Below the pieces are notes generated by a model. That model did not search any database, had not been told where the DNA came from, and worked only from the letters and a program-made list of their open reading frames with translations. Positions 16,123-24,562 of a stretch of DNA of 29,779 nucleotides are shown here, piece after piece. The DNA comes from Ruthenibacterium sp. (GTDB lineage: Bacteria; Bacillota; Clostridia; Oscillospirales; Ruminococcaceae). Where the stretch lies: NCBI GenBank assembly GCA_020025255.1, contig JAHHSK010000021.1, positions 1-29,779 of the forward strand, given 5' to 3'. Made by a program: the position numbers and the translations under genes. How positions within the stretch are numbered: the stretch's first letter is position 1; each line of letters starts with the position of its first letter.

Positions 16123-17085
16123 TCAATCAGCGGGCAATGGGATATAGTCTGGCGGAATCGTGACATGCAGCGCATCCGCCAAAACGGGGTTATAGAACTT
16201 TTTCGGGTTCGGGTCATATTGAATCGGCATGGTTGAAATGTCGGCCTGCCCGGTCAGGATCTTTGCCGCCATTTCCCCGGTGGTGCGTCCAAGGGCGTAG
16301 TAATCGATCGAAAGGGTCGCCACGCCGCATACACGGCACGGAGCGGCTTCGCCGTTGATGATCGGCACGCCCGCAGGCTCTGCGATGTTGTGGATCGCGG
16401 CGGCGCAGGTTGCGGCCGTATTATCCGTGGGGATATACAGCACATCATTTTCCGCGCAGGCAGCAGCCGTTACAGCGGCAACATCGTTCGAATCGGAAAA
16501 GGTGTACACCGAAACGCGCAGCCCTGCCTGTTCCAGTGCCGCTTTTACCACATCCGCCTGATATACGGAGTTTGCCTCGGCCGAGCAGTACAGGATGCCG
16601 ACGTTTTCCGCTTCGGGAAACAGTTCGCGGACCATGGCAGCCTGTTCTTCCAGCGGGGCAAGGTCGGATGTGCCGGAAACATTGCCGCCCACTGTGCCGT
16701 CAAAAGCATCCAGCTGAAGCGCTACGCCGTATTCCGTCACGGCGGTGCCAAGAATAGGGATTTGATCGGTTGCCGAAACTGCCGCCTGAAGGGCAGGCGT
16801 TGCGTTGGCAAGGATCAGATCGACCTGATTCGCAGCAAACCCGCCGCAGATGACACCGCAGGTGGGGATATCGTTCGATGCATTTTCCAGCTGAAAGACC
16901 ACCTGTCCGGGCAGTGCCTCGTTCAGTGCATCCTGAAAGCCCTGTGTGGCGGCATCCAGTGCCGGATGCGGGGCAAGCTGGCAGATGCCGACGGTATAGA
17001 AAGCACTGTCCTGTGCAGAGCTGCAGCCTGCAAGACCCAGCCCCAAAATCAGGGTCATGGCAAAGGAAAGGATTTTCTTTTTCAT
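16123..17085 (-). CDS. Orphan TrpX-type ABC substrate-binding lipoprotein
   Basis: This 320-aa lipoprotein has lipobox L-A-G-C with Cys at residue 21. It is a close paralogue of the binding protein at 14739-15743, sharing blocks such as 'NDIPTC', 'LILANATPALQAA', 'GTAVTEYG' and 'VYTFSDSNDVAAVTA'. No permease or ATPase follows, so it probably delivers its ligand to the importer just downstream, or is a duplicate with a shifted specificity. The ATG at 17085 has AGGAG 7 bases upstream; the much longer in-frame reading to 18141 runs antisense through the LysR gene and is not real. Divergent from LysR, so that regulator may control it. Confidence 0.87.
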   Translation of the reverse strand: MKKKILSFAMTLILGLGLAGCSSAQDSAFYTVGICQLAPHPALDAATQGFQDALNEALPGQVVFQLENASNDIPTCGVICGGFAANQVDLILANATPALQAAVSATDQIPILGTAVTEYGVALQLDAFDGTVGGNVSGTSDLAPLEEQAAMVRELFPEAENVGILYCSAEANSVYQADVVKAALEQAGLRVSVYTFSDSNDVAAVTAAACAENDVLYIPTDNTAATCAAAIHNIAEPAGVPIINGEAAPCRVCGVATLSIDYYALGRTTGEMAAKILTGQADISTMPIQYDPNPKKFYNPVLADALHVTIPPDYIPLPAD

Positions 17086-17157
17086 GGCGATACTCCTTTT
17101 TGCGGCAAAGGGAAATTCCGATTGTCGGCCGAATTGGCTTGCAAAAAGCCTGCTTCC

Positions 17158-17186
17158 AGTATATAGTAGTGCTAAGGATTTGTAAA
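17158..17186 (-). promoter_or_regulatory. Promoter of the orphan binding-protein gene
   Basis: The minus strand shows TTTACA, a 17-base spacer and TATACT. The AT-rich stretch just upstream (17187-17220) has alternating AT repeats where a divergent LysR protein could bind; no clear T-N11-A site can be singled out. Confidence 0.55.
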
Positions 17187-17232
17187 ACGAATAATATATA
17201 TCATATACATAACAAAATTTTATGGTGAAACT

Positions 17233-18147
17233 ATGGATATCAAAACACTGAACACATTCATTACGGCGGTGCAGCTGGGCAGCTTTACCCGTGCGGGGGA
17301 AAAGCTGGGCTATTCGCAGCCTGCCGTCTCGGCACAGATCCGCCAGCTGGAGCAGGAGCTGCAGGTGCGTCTGTTCGACCGCATCCACCATTCCATTGCG
17401 CTGACAAGCGAGGGGAAAACCGTGTATGCCTATGCGTGCGAAATCTGCCAAAAGGAAGATGAGCTGCAAAACGCCGTGCACGCAAGCGGCCCGGTGCACG
17501 GGCTGGTTCGCATCGGGATGTCGGATTCCATGTGCAGCTGGCTCATGGAAGGGCAGTTTGCCGCCATGCGCGCACAGTATCCCGGCATCACGCTGCGCAT
17601 CATCCCGCAAAGCACCGAAGGCATCCTGCAGCTGTTGGATCAAAACGAAGTGGATCTTGCCTATACGCTGGATCGCCATGTTTACAGCCGCGATTATGTG
17701 ATCGCACAGGAAGAGCGCGTCGGCATGCATTTTGTGGCAGCACCGCAAAGCATGCCTGCGGTGCAGGGGGTGCTTTCCATGGAACAGCTGGTGGAACTGC
17801 CGTGCATTTTGACCGAACGCGCAATGAGCTATCGGCGGCTGCTCGATCAGCAGCTGGCGCAGCATTCGCTGCAGATCGACCCGATTTTGGAAATCGGAAA
17901 TACAAATCTGATCTGCCGTTTGGTGGAGCAGGGGCTGGGGGTCGCGTTCCTGCCGGATTATGTGACCGAGCCGGCGGTGCAGCAGGGCAGGATCTGCCGC
18001 TTTGCGGTGACGGGGCTTTCGTTTGAAATCTGGAAGCAGCTGCTGTATCACCGCGGCAAAAGCCTGACAGCACCGATCCGCACCGTGATGTCCTTTCTGC
18101 ACGGCAGCGCGGCACATGCGCGCAAGGAACCGGCACAGCACAAATGA
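17233..18147 (+). CDS. LysR-family transcriptional regulator
   Basis: This 304-aa protein has the normal LysR length. Residues 1-60 form the winged helix-turn-helix, with 'GSFTRAGEKLGYSQPAVSAQ' and 'LEQELQVRLFDR' typical of the DNA-binding domain. The rest is a two-lobed effector domain (about 90-295). It lies divergent to the orphan binding protein across 147 bases, the standard arrangement for a LysR regulator and its target. The co-inducer is unknown. An amino acid-related ligand would fit the neighbours, which are amino acid transport and cysteine synthesis. The start has only a weak ribosome site. Confidence 0.9.
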   Translation: MDIKTLNTFITAVQLGSFTRAGEKLGYSQPAVSAQIRQLEQELQVRLFDRIHHSIALTSEGKTVYAYACEICQKEDELQNAVHASGPVHGLVRIGMSDSMCSWLMEGQFAAMRAQYPGITLRIIPQSTEGILQLLDQNEVDLAYTLDRHVYSRDYVIAQEERVGMHFVAAPQSMPAVQGVLSMEQLVELPCILTERAMSYRRLLDQQLAQHSLQIDPILEIGNTNLICRLVEQGLGVAFLPDYVTEPAVQQGRICRFAVTGLSFEIWKQLLYHRGKSLTAPIRTVMSFLHGSAAHARKEPAQHK

Positions 18148-18150
18148 AAC

Positions 18151-18175
18151 GGGCGCGGCAAAACAAGCCGCGCCC
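18151..18175. terminator. Hairpin between convergent LysR and cysE genes
   Basis: A perfect 9-bp GC-rich inverted repeat (GGGCGCGGC / GCCGCGCCC, 7-base loop) sits between convergent stops at 18147 and 18185. T-runs on either side are poor, so it may stop transcription only weakly. Confidence 0.55.
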
Positions 18176-18184
18176 GAAAGGGGA

Positions 18185-19144
18185 TTATTCGGTTGTGTTC
18201 GGCTGGGCTGCGGCCGGCGCGAACGATTCGTTCGAAGAATCTTCGCACGCGCACGGGCGCGGCTTCATTTGCAGCTCGTGGTTTTTGATCGTAACGGTGG
18301 TGCATGGGCGAACCGAGGAGGTGATAAAGGCGTTGGAGCCGATCACGCATTCGCGCCCGATGACTGTATCCCCGCCCAGAATGGAAGCCCCGGCGTAAAT
18401 GGTGACGTGATCTTCGATCGTGGGGTGGCGGCGGCAGCCGCGCAGCCGCTGCCCGCCGCGCGTTGTCAGCGCGCCGAGCGTCACGCCCTGATACAGCTTG
18501 ACATGGCTGCCGATGACGGCAGTTTCCCCGATGACGACCCCGGTTCCGTGGTCGATGAAAAAATACGACCCGATCGAAGCGCCGGGGTGGATATCAATGC
18601 CGGTTATGCTGTGGGCATATTCGGACATCATGCGCGGCAGCATCGGAACATGCAGCTCATATAAAACATGGGCGGTGCGGTAAACCGTAATGGCGAAAAG
18701 CCCCGGATAGGAAAAGATGATCTCATCCCGGCAGGATGCCGCCGGGTCGCCGTCGTAGGCGGCGTCCAGATCCGTCTGCACCAGCGCGCGGATCTGCGGG
18801 ATCTGCCGGAAAAAATCCAGTGCCAGCTGCTGTGCGCGCAGTTCGGCTTCGTTCTGGGTCAGCTCGCTGCCGCTGCCCTGAAGCACCAGTGCGATCTGAC
18901 GCGTCAGGTTGAACATCACGTCCTCGATCAGCATGGAAAGATTGTGCCGCACATTGTAGATGCGGAAGTTTTTTTCGCGGGAATAGCCCGGGAAAATGAT
19001 GCGGCGCAGCTTGCCGATCATGTCGATCACGATTTCCTTATCCGGCTGACGGAACAGCTCCATGTGGTCGATCGCGCGGCCGGATTGATAATCCAGCAGG
19101 ATTTCCCCGGTGATATCTTCAATTTGTTCTTCAAATGTTTTCAT
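18185..19144 (-). CDS. cysE: Serine O-acetyltransferase
   Basis: This 319-aa enzyme makes O-acetylserine from serine and acetyl-CoA, the first step of cysteine synthesis. The N-terminal half is helical. The C-terminal half is a left-handed parallel beta helix of hexapeptide repeats: 'DIHPGASIGSYFFIDHGTG', 'VVIGETAVIGSHV', 'VTIYAGASILGGDTVIG'. The two catalytic-type histidines in 'DIHPGA' and 'DHGTG' are present. The length is normal for the longer clostridial/plant-like type. The ATG at 19144 has AAGGAG 8 bases upstream. It is divergent from cysteine synthase, which uses its product. Confidence 0.92.
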   Translation of the reverse strand: MKTFEEQIEDITGEILLDYQSGRAIDHMELFRQPDKEIVIDMIGKLRRIIFPGYSREKNFRIYNVRHNLSMLIEDVMFNLTRQIALVLQGSGSELTQNEAELRAQQLALDFFRQIPQIRALVQTDLDAAYDGDPAASCRDEIIFSYPGLFAITVYRTAHVLYELHVPMLPRMMSEYAHSITGIDIHPGASIGSYFFIDHGTGVVIGETAVIGSHVKLYQGVTLGALTTRGGQRLRGCRRHPTIEDHVTIYAGASILGGDTVIGRECVIGSNAFITSSVRPCTTVTIKNHELQMKPRPCACEDSSNESFAPAAAQPNTTE

Positions 19145-19167
19145 GCGGTGTTCTCCTTTGTAAGAAA

Positions 19168-19196
19168 CTTATATCACAATCCGGGAACACTGTCAA
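19168..19196 (-). promoter_or_regulatory. Promoter of the serine acetyltransferase gene
   Basis: The minus strand has TTGACA, 17 bases and TATAAG, with the start codon only about 17 bases after the predicted transcription start. Confidence 0.75.
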
Positions 19197-19215
19197 TAAA
19201 AACGAAAAGTCAGGA

Positions 19216-19245
19216 TTGACACGCGGCAGGGGGATTCCGTATAAT
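19216..19245 (+). promoter_or_regulatory. Promoter of the cysteine synthase gene
   Basis: TTGACA (19216-19221), an 18-base spacer and TATAAT (19240-19245). It is back-to-back with the cysE promoter; the two -35 boxes form the inverted repeat TGTCAAT / ATTGACA about 19 bases apart. Confidence 0.85.
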
Positions 19246-19278
19246 CACTATCAAACAAAGGCAAAGGAGGCCGTTTTT

Positions 19279-20205
19279 ATGGCAAAGATCTATTCATCCG
19301 CAGAACAGCTGATCGGCAATACTCCGCTTGTGGAGCTGCGCTGCATGGAACAGCCGCTTTGTGCGCGCGTTCTTGCAAAGCTGGAATACCACAACCCGGC
19401 GGGGTCGGTCAAGGATCGCGCGGCAAAAAGCATGCTGGACGAAGCACAGGCATCCGGTAAGCTCAAGCCCGGTTCGGTCATCATTGAACCGACATCCGGC
19501 AATACCGGCATCGGCCTTGCCTTTGTGGCAGCCTGCCGCGGATACCGGACGATCATCGTAATGCCGGATTCCATGAGTGTGGAGCGTCGGCGCATCATGG
19601 CGGCCTACGGGGCGCAGGTGGTGCTTTCCGACGGCAGGCTGGGGATGCAGGGCGCAGTGGAAAAGGCAAATGAGCTGGCGCGCGAGATTCCGGACAGCTT
19701 TGTTCCGGGGCAGTTTGAAAATGAGGCAAACGCGCAGGCGCACCGCACCACGACCGGGCCGGAGATCTGGCGCGATACCGACGGCGAAGTGGATTATTTT
19801 GTTGCGGGCGTCGGCACCGGCGGTACCATTACCGGCGCGGGGGAATACCTCAAGCAGCAGAATCCGAACCTTTGCGTCGTGGCAGTGGAGCCTGCCGATT
19901 CCCCGCTGCTTTCGGGCGGCAAAGCGGGGCCGCACGCCATACAGGGCATCGGGGCAAACTTTGTGCCCGCACTGCTGAATACGCAGATCTATGATCGGGT
20001 CGTGCCGGTTACAAAGCAGCAGGCGTTTGAAACAGCGCGCGCGCTGGGCAGAAAGGAAGGCATCTTCGCGGGCATTTCATCGGGAGCCGCGGTATATGCG
20101 GCATTGCAGATTGCCAAAGACCCCGCTAACACGGGAAAGACCGTGGTGGTGATTTTGCCGGATACCGGCGGACGATATCTGTCTACCGACCTGTTTGACG
20201 AATAA
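19279..20205 (+). CDS. cysK: Cysteine synthase (O-acetylserine sulfhydrylase)
   Basis: This 308-aa PLP enzyme joins sulfide to O-acetylserine to form cysteine. The PLP lysine is K45 in 'NPAGSVKDRA', and 'EPTSGNTGIGLA' is the substrate-binding asparagine/threonine loop. 'GTGGTITGAGEYL' is the phosphate-binding loop and 'GISSGAA' lies near the C-terminus. The length is exactly that of CysK-type enzymes. The ATG at 19279 follows AAAGGAGG at 8 bases; an earlier in-frame start would lie inside the promoter. It is paired with cysE on the other strand. CysM-type specificity cannot be excluded from sequence alone. Confidence 0.93.
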   Translation: MAKIYSSAEQLIGNTPLVELRCMEQPLCARVLAKLEYHNPAGSVKDRAAKSMLDEAQASGKLKPGSVIIEPTSGNTGIGLAFVAACRGYRTIIVMPDSMSVERRRIMAAYGAQVVLSDGRLGMQGAVEKANELAREIPDSFVPGQFENEANAQAHRTTTGPEIWRDTDGEVDYFVAGVGTGGTITGAGEYLKQQNPNLCVVAVEPADSPLLSGGKAGPHAIQGIGANFVPALLNTQIYDRVVPVTKQQAFETARALGRKEGIFAGISSGAAVYAALQIAKDPANTGKTVVVILPDTGGRYLSTDLFDE

Positions 20206-20238
20206 GCAGACAAGGGCAAAAAAATACACGATACAAAA

Positions 20239-20266
20239 ACGCCGGTTCGAAGGAACCGGCGTTTTT
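20239..20266. terminator. Bidirectional terminator between cysK and the sulfatase gene
   Basis: ACGCCGGTTC / GAACCGGCGT arms with a small loop, then six T on the plus strand and an A-run before it, which gives T's on the minus strand. It serves both convergent transcripts. Confidence 0.85.
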
Positions 20267-20310
20267 TGGGGTGTTTTTTAAGAAATAAAAGGGAAAGGGG
20301 AATCATGCGC

Positions 20311-22062
20311 TCAAAGGAAGATGCGCACATTTTTTATCGTCATTTCCCTGAAACGGGGATCTTCCACGATTCGCATTTGATCGAAAATATCCTCTTGCGT
20401 CAAAACCGAATGCTCCGGGTAACTGTCGATCAAACGCCGGATAAAAGCTTCACCCGATGCTTGTACCTGCATGGATAGATAGACTGCAAGCGCTTTTTCG
20501 CCTTTCGGCGTAAAGGAAAGTGTGCCGGCTTTGGGTATTTCGTAATTTGTATCGCCGGAAAGAAGCGCTTCATCCGGGATCCGCCCTTCCCGCGGCAGGC
20601 CCACTCGTTCATACTGTTCGATCGGGGCATCGCTTTCGCGCATGCCGCGCACCAAAAGCTCGGCCATGCGGCGGTGTTCTTCGGGACAGTCGGTGATCGG
20701 GTGAAGCTCATCGGGGTCGGTTTCCAAATCATACAGGCGCGTGCCGTACCAATAGCTGTTGGAACCGGCAGAACCCTCGATCCGCAGCAGCGGAACGCCG
20801 TCCGTAAAAGGAAAAGGCGCCGGAACAAGCTGTGCAGTTTTCAGCTCCTGTGGTGTGAAGGGTGCGTTCATATGGCAGGGCATCAGCGTGTATTCGTACA
20901 AGGGGGCGTTATGGCTGCTGCATGCCGCGCGCATATATACATAGCGTCCATCCGTGATGTTGATATGTCCGCCGAAAATTCCGAACAGAGCATAATCGCG
21001 GATCGCTTCATCGCGGCTGACAGCCGGTTCAAGGCAAACACCCTGCGCGTGGCGCAGCGGCGGTGCGCCGAAGTATTCGGCAAGGGTCACAGGAATATCA
21101 ATGGTCTGTGCAAGGCTGCTGCGGCGCGTGCCATCTGCCTGAGGATGCCTTGGATCATGCAGGAAGAACGGAAGGCGGATCAGTTCATTGTAAAACGGCT
21201 GAACATTTTTGCCCATCCACTCTTTTTCGCCCAGCATAAAGCCGTGGTCGGTGTTTACGATCAGCATGGTATCCTTCCATAAATCGTACTCGTCCATTTT
21301 ATCCAGCACCTTGCCAAGATATGTATCGCACATGCTCATCAAAGCGGCATATTCATAGCGCAGATGCTGGGTTGCAGCCGGGTTCAGATCATTGCGGCCG
21401 TAATTCGGCCAATCCATTTGTTTGTCATGATATTCATGGGGATACAGGTCTTTGTAAATTTGCTGCGAGTAAAATGGCTCATGCGGATCGAATGCTTCGA
21501 TCTGTAAAAACCAGTTGTCGCTGCCCGCATTGGCATCCAAAAATTCAATGCCGTTTTTAAAAGTGCGCGTCTGCGGCATCCGATCTTCGCTGTTCAGATA
21601 CACACGGTTGGCACAGTCGTGCCGCCAGTTGGCCCCTGCGGTGCGAAGCGAATAGGTATCCGGCCAGTATGGCTTTTCAACACAGGGGATCCACGGGTCG
21701 CCCTGCTGTCCGCGTGCCGTTTCGTGGCTGTCGTATTGCGTCAGATAACGGCTGCCTCCATCTTCCCAGTAGTGGAAATGATCGGTTGTGATGTGAGAAT
21801 AGATTCCCGACTGGCGCAGATTGCGGCAGATGGATTCATCAAACGGTTCCAACGGCGACCAGCTGCGATGCAGGAAATTGTAGCGTCCGGTGTGCAGTTC
21901 GCGCCGTGCGGGCATGCAGGGCATGCTGCCGCCGAAAAAGCAATCAAAGGTTGCCGTGTGCTGTGCAAGGCGTTCAAAATTCGGCATTTTGGTCCAGGTG
22001 CAGCCGTAGTTTGGAAGAAAATGACGATTGAGTGAGTCGAACATGATCAGAATGGCTTTCAT
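20311..22062 (-). CDS. Cys-type sulfatase, cytoplasmic
   Basis: This 583-aa sulfatase has the signature C49-M-P-A-R53, where Cys49 would be turned into formylglycine, followed by 'RELHTGR'. 'TDHG' (D272, H273) with 'GEKEWMGK' is the second metal/sulfate-binding region, and D9 near the N-terminus is the first ligand. It hydrolyses a sulfate ester from a carbohydrate. There is no signal peptide, so it should act in the cytoplasm on imported sulfated sugars; a Cys-type enzyme in an anaerobe needs an anSME maturase, and none is in this window. The ATG at 22062 has GAGGT upstream. It follows the AraC gene by 36 bases, without a promoter, so they form one operon. Substrate unknown. Confidence 0.9.
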   Translation of the reverse strand: MKAILIMFDSLNRHFLPNYGCTWTKMPNFERLAQHTATFDCFFGGSMPCMPARRELHTGRYNFLHRSWSPLEPFDESICRNLRQSGIYSHITTDHFHYWEDGGSRYLTQYDSHETARGQQGDPWIPCVEKPYWPDTYSLRTAGANWRHDCANRVYLNSEDRMPQTRTFKNGIEFLDANAGSDNWFLQIEAFDPHEPFYSQQIYKDLYPHEYHDKQMDWPNYGRNDLNPAATQHLRYEYAALMSMCDTYLGKVLDKMDEYDLWKDTMLIVNTDHGFMLGEKEWMGKNVQPFYNELIRLPFFLHDPRHPQADGTRRSSLAQTIDIPVTLAEYFGAPPLRHAQGVCLEPAVSRDEAIRDYALFGIFGGHINITDGRYVYMRAACSSHNAPLYEYTLMPCHMNAPFTPQELKTAQLVPAPFPFTDGVPLLRIEGSAGSNSYWYGTRLYDLETDPDELHPITDCPEEHRRMAELLVRGMRESDAPIEQYERVGLPREGRIPDEALLSGDTNYEIPKAGTLSFTPKGEKALAVYLSMQVQASGEAFIRRLIDSYPEHSVLTQEDIFDQMRIVEDPRFREMTIKNVRIFL

Positions 22063-22098
22063 ACAAAATACCTCGTTTCTGTATAATCATAGTCTGCA

Positions 22099-24309
22099 TC
22101 AAGGCTGCTGCAGCGATTTGCTGGGGCGGTAGGAGGAAGGGGAAATGCCCTTGATGCGGATAAATACCTTGTACATGCTGTTCGCGCTTGTAAAGCCGGT
22201 GCGCTGTGCGATTTCGGAAACCGAAAGAGTCGTTGTCTGCAAAAGCCGAATGGCTTCATTGATGCGCAGGGTGCAAAGATGCATGTTCAATGTTTCGCCG
22301 CAGCTGTTCTTTACCAGCTGGAACACATATTTTTCAGAAATGCGGAAGGCATCGGCAATCGCGCTGGCACACAAAGAAGTATCTGCAAAATTTTGGTTGA
22401 TGTACTCTACGATCTGATCCCCTAAATTGTGGGAAGAGATCTGTGAAAGATATACCGCCTGTGCGGAAAGAGCGGCGTTCAGTTCGAGACAAAAGCTTTC
22501 CAGAATGCGGGGGTCGTATTCCTCCAGCTCGTCGGCAAGCTGCGGAGCATCGTGCCAAAGGGTGCCAAGACGCTCTGCTTCGGAACCCATATGCCGTAAA
22601 ACCGAAGAATACACCGTGCGCAAAAGAAAGAAAAGCTGCTGCAGCTCGACACTGTCCCACTTGTCGCAAACAGAGGTTTCAATGATGCGGGAAATGATTT
22701 TATCGGCAGAATCACTTTCCCCGGCCAGCAGCACCCGCTCAAGCAGTTCCAGATCCTGTACGCATACAGTCGCGCTCAGGGAATGGGTGCTGTGGGTATG
22801 CGTGAACAGATAGACACCGGGAAATTTGACCCCGCTGTGAAGCCGCCGCCGTGCTGCGCGCACGGCATCCGCAGCATGACGCAGATCGCTGAACGGCATG
22901 CTGATGCCGACATACAGCACCCGATGCGCTTCGCTGCGAAGCGTGCGCAGCACGGCGGACACATGCGGGATGCAGGCATCCTCTGCCGAAAGCAGGCACA
23001 AAGAATCCTGTGCCGTGGTATGAAGCAGGAACGGGCGTGCGGTGAGCCGATCGGCCAGAGATTGCATTGCTTCGCTGTCTGCGGGCTTTAAATCCGGGCC
23101 GAACACCGATAATACAACGCAAGGCAAGCAGAACGAACCAAAGTGCTTTGCAAAGGATTCCGTCTGATCCTCTGTCAGGCCGGTGTAGAACAGATGGTTT
23201 TTCAGGCTGTTTGAAACCATAAGATCCAATTCGTTGATCGTTGATTTGCAGCTGCTGATCTCATCGATCATATCCAAAATCGAACCCTCCAGGTCGTGCA
23301 GATCACTGGAAAGCTCGGTGCTGTCGCGTGAAGCGCGCAGAGCAGACATAATGCGCTCCAGCGGCTTTGTGCGCTGATAGGCAAACCAAAGGGAAAAGAC
23401 AAGCCCGATCAGCAGTGCGACCAGAAAATTGGTGATGATAAAACGAAGGGAATTGTGCCGAAAGCTGCGCAGGTATTTGTTTGGTACCCCAAGTCTGACG
23501 CACAGGCCGCTTGGATGCGTGATCGAAAGCACGGTGAAGGCGTCGGGATCTTGCGGCCCGGACGCAGGATCCCCCCGGTATTCGGCCAGGATTTTTCCGG
23601 ATTTGGACACAAGCTGCGCATATCCGGTTTGAGCAAGATCCGGGTGAAGGAATTCTTTTGCCGCTGTCGGGGCATCGCGGGATACGATCAGCTGGATATC
23701 AAAATGAACATGATCGCCGACCAGAGGGAAGGAATAGACATAGTGCAGGCCGTTGGATATGGTGCCGCTGATCGTATCGTGTATGCGGGAATGAAAAAAT
23801 CCGATTTTGTTTTGGGCAAGATCGGGCAGCTCCGTCAGCCAGTCCTGCGGGATGCCTTCCGTTTCCCCCTGAAGATCCAGCGGATGGATGTAGTGATGCA
23901 AAAGCTCCTTGGAAGGGAACAGATATTGGCTGGTGATAACAAAATCATACTTTTTCAGATATAAAATGACGTTTTCGATATTCGGCAGATTCTCAAAGTA
24001 TACATTCAGCCGCTTTTGAACGAGAGTGGCTTGAAAAAAACGATCCTTTTGGGAAGGGGATTCGTAATACAGACGCCTGAGCTCCGGGTCGGTATACAAA
24101 GTGCGGGCGGTGTTTAAAATAGAGGCCTGTCCGGCAACAAATTCCGACAGTGCGATTTCGCCGTAGCTTTCAATCGCATGGACGGATTTTTCGCGCTGGG
24201 CAGAATCGAACGCCTGATAAACCGGAAAAATGCAGATCAAAATGATAATAGTGACGGTCAGATAGGATAAAGCAGATTGTGAAAAAACTTTTTTGTCTGT
24301 TGTCATCAT
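22099..24309 (-). CDS. Membrane-anchored AraC-family sensor-regulator
   Basis: This 736-aa protein combines an N-terminal transmembrane helix (about 14-33), an extracellular sensor of about 250 residues (probably a Cache-like fold), a second transmembrane helix (about 287-308), a cytoplasmic linker and a C-terminal AraC DNA-binding domain (about 633-730; 'SAIADAFRISEKYVFQLVK' and 'VSEIAQRTGFTSANSMYKVF' are the two helix-turn-helix units). This architecture occurs in Firmicutes next to sugar ABC importers and senses an external ligand. It likely activates the divergent transporter and its own sulfatase operon. The ATG at 24309 has AAGGAG rather far upstream (about 13 bases); the second ATG at 24306 is also possible. 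Confidence 0.88.
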   Translation of the reverse strand: MMTTDKKVFSQSALSYLTVTIIILICIFPVYQAFDSAQREKSVHAIESYGEIALSEFVAGQASILNTARTLYTDPELRRLYYESPSQKDRFFQATLVQKRLNVYFENLPNIENVILYLKKYDFVITSQYLFPSKELLHHYIHPLDLQGETEGIPQDWLTELPDLAQNKIGFFHSRIHDTISGTISNGLHYVYSFPLVGDHVHFDIQLIVSRDAPTAAKEFLHPDLAQTGYAQLVSKSGKILAEYRGDPASGPQDPDAFTVLSITHPSGLCVRLGVPNKYLRSFRHNSLRFIITNFLVALLIGLVFSLWFAYQRTKPLERIMSALRASRDSTELSSDLHDLEGSILDMIDEISSCKSTINELDLMVSNSLKNHLFYTGLTEDQTESFAKHFGSFCLPCVVLSVFGPDLKPADSEAMQSLADRLTARPFLLHTTAQDSLCLLSAEDACIPHVSAVLRTLRSEAHRVLYVGISMPFSDLRHAADAVRAARRRLHSGVKFPGVYLFTHTHSTHSLSATVCVQDLELLERVLLAGESDSADKIISRIIETSVCDKWDSVELQQLFFLLRTVYSSVLRHMGSEAERLGTLWHDAPQLADELEEYDPRILESFCLELNAALSAQAVYLSQISSHNLGDQIVEYINQNFADTSLCASAIADAFRISEKYVFQLVKNSCGETLNMHLCTLRINEAIRLLQTTTLSVSEIAQRTGFTSANSMYKVFIRIKGISPSSYRPSKSLQQP

Positions 24310-24347
24310 ATTATACAGATATCTCCTTGCACCATTTGCATGATTTA

Positions 24348-24376
24348 AGCATAAATAACAAAAAATGCTTTGTCAA
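24348..24376 (-). promoter_or_regulatory. Promoter of the AraC-sulfatase operon
   Basis: The minus strand reads TTGACA, 17 bases, TATGCT. The predicted start of transcription is about 30 bases before the ATG at 24309. Confidence 0.7.
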
Positions 24377-24428
24377 GGGAATTACAAGCAAGATTGTACT
24401 ATTGTCACTATGGGGAAGGAAGTTCATC

Positions 24429-24457
24429 TTTACTTTTGAGAGCATGCAAGTTAAACT
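24429..24457 (+). promoter_or_regulatory. Possible promoter of the sugar ABC transporter operon
   Basis: TTTACT, 17 bases and TAAACT, about 105 bases before the ATG at 24563. The boxes are weak, as expected for a promoter that needs the AraC activator. Other placements in this AT-rich region are possible. Confidence 0.35.
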
Positions 24458-24562
24458 AAAAATCACAGAGGATGACGAAAAAAATAGCAAATAATAACAA
24501 AACAAAAATCTGCACATAGGATGTCATCTTTTGGAAAAGAACGATAAGGGAGGATGAACAGT

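Noticed and set aside
17086..18141. Extended N-terminus for the orphan binding protein
   Set aside because: The extension is antisense to LysR and would destroy the lipoprotein signal; the ATG at 17085 has a good ribosome site.
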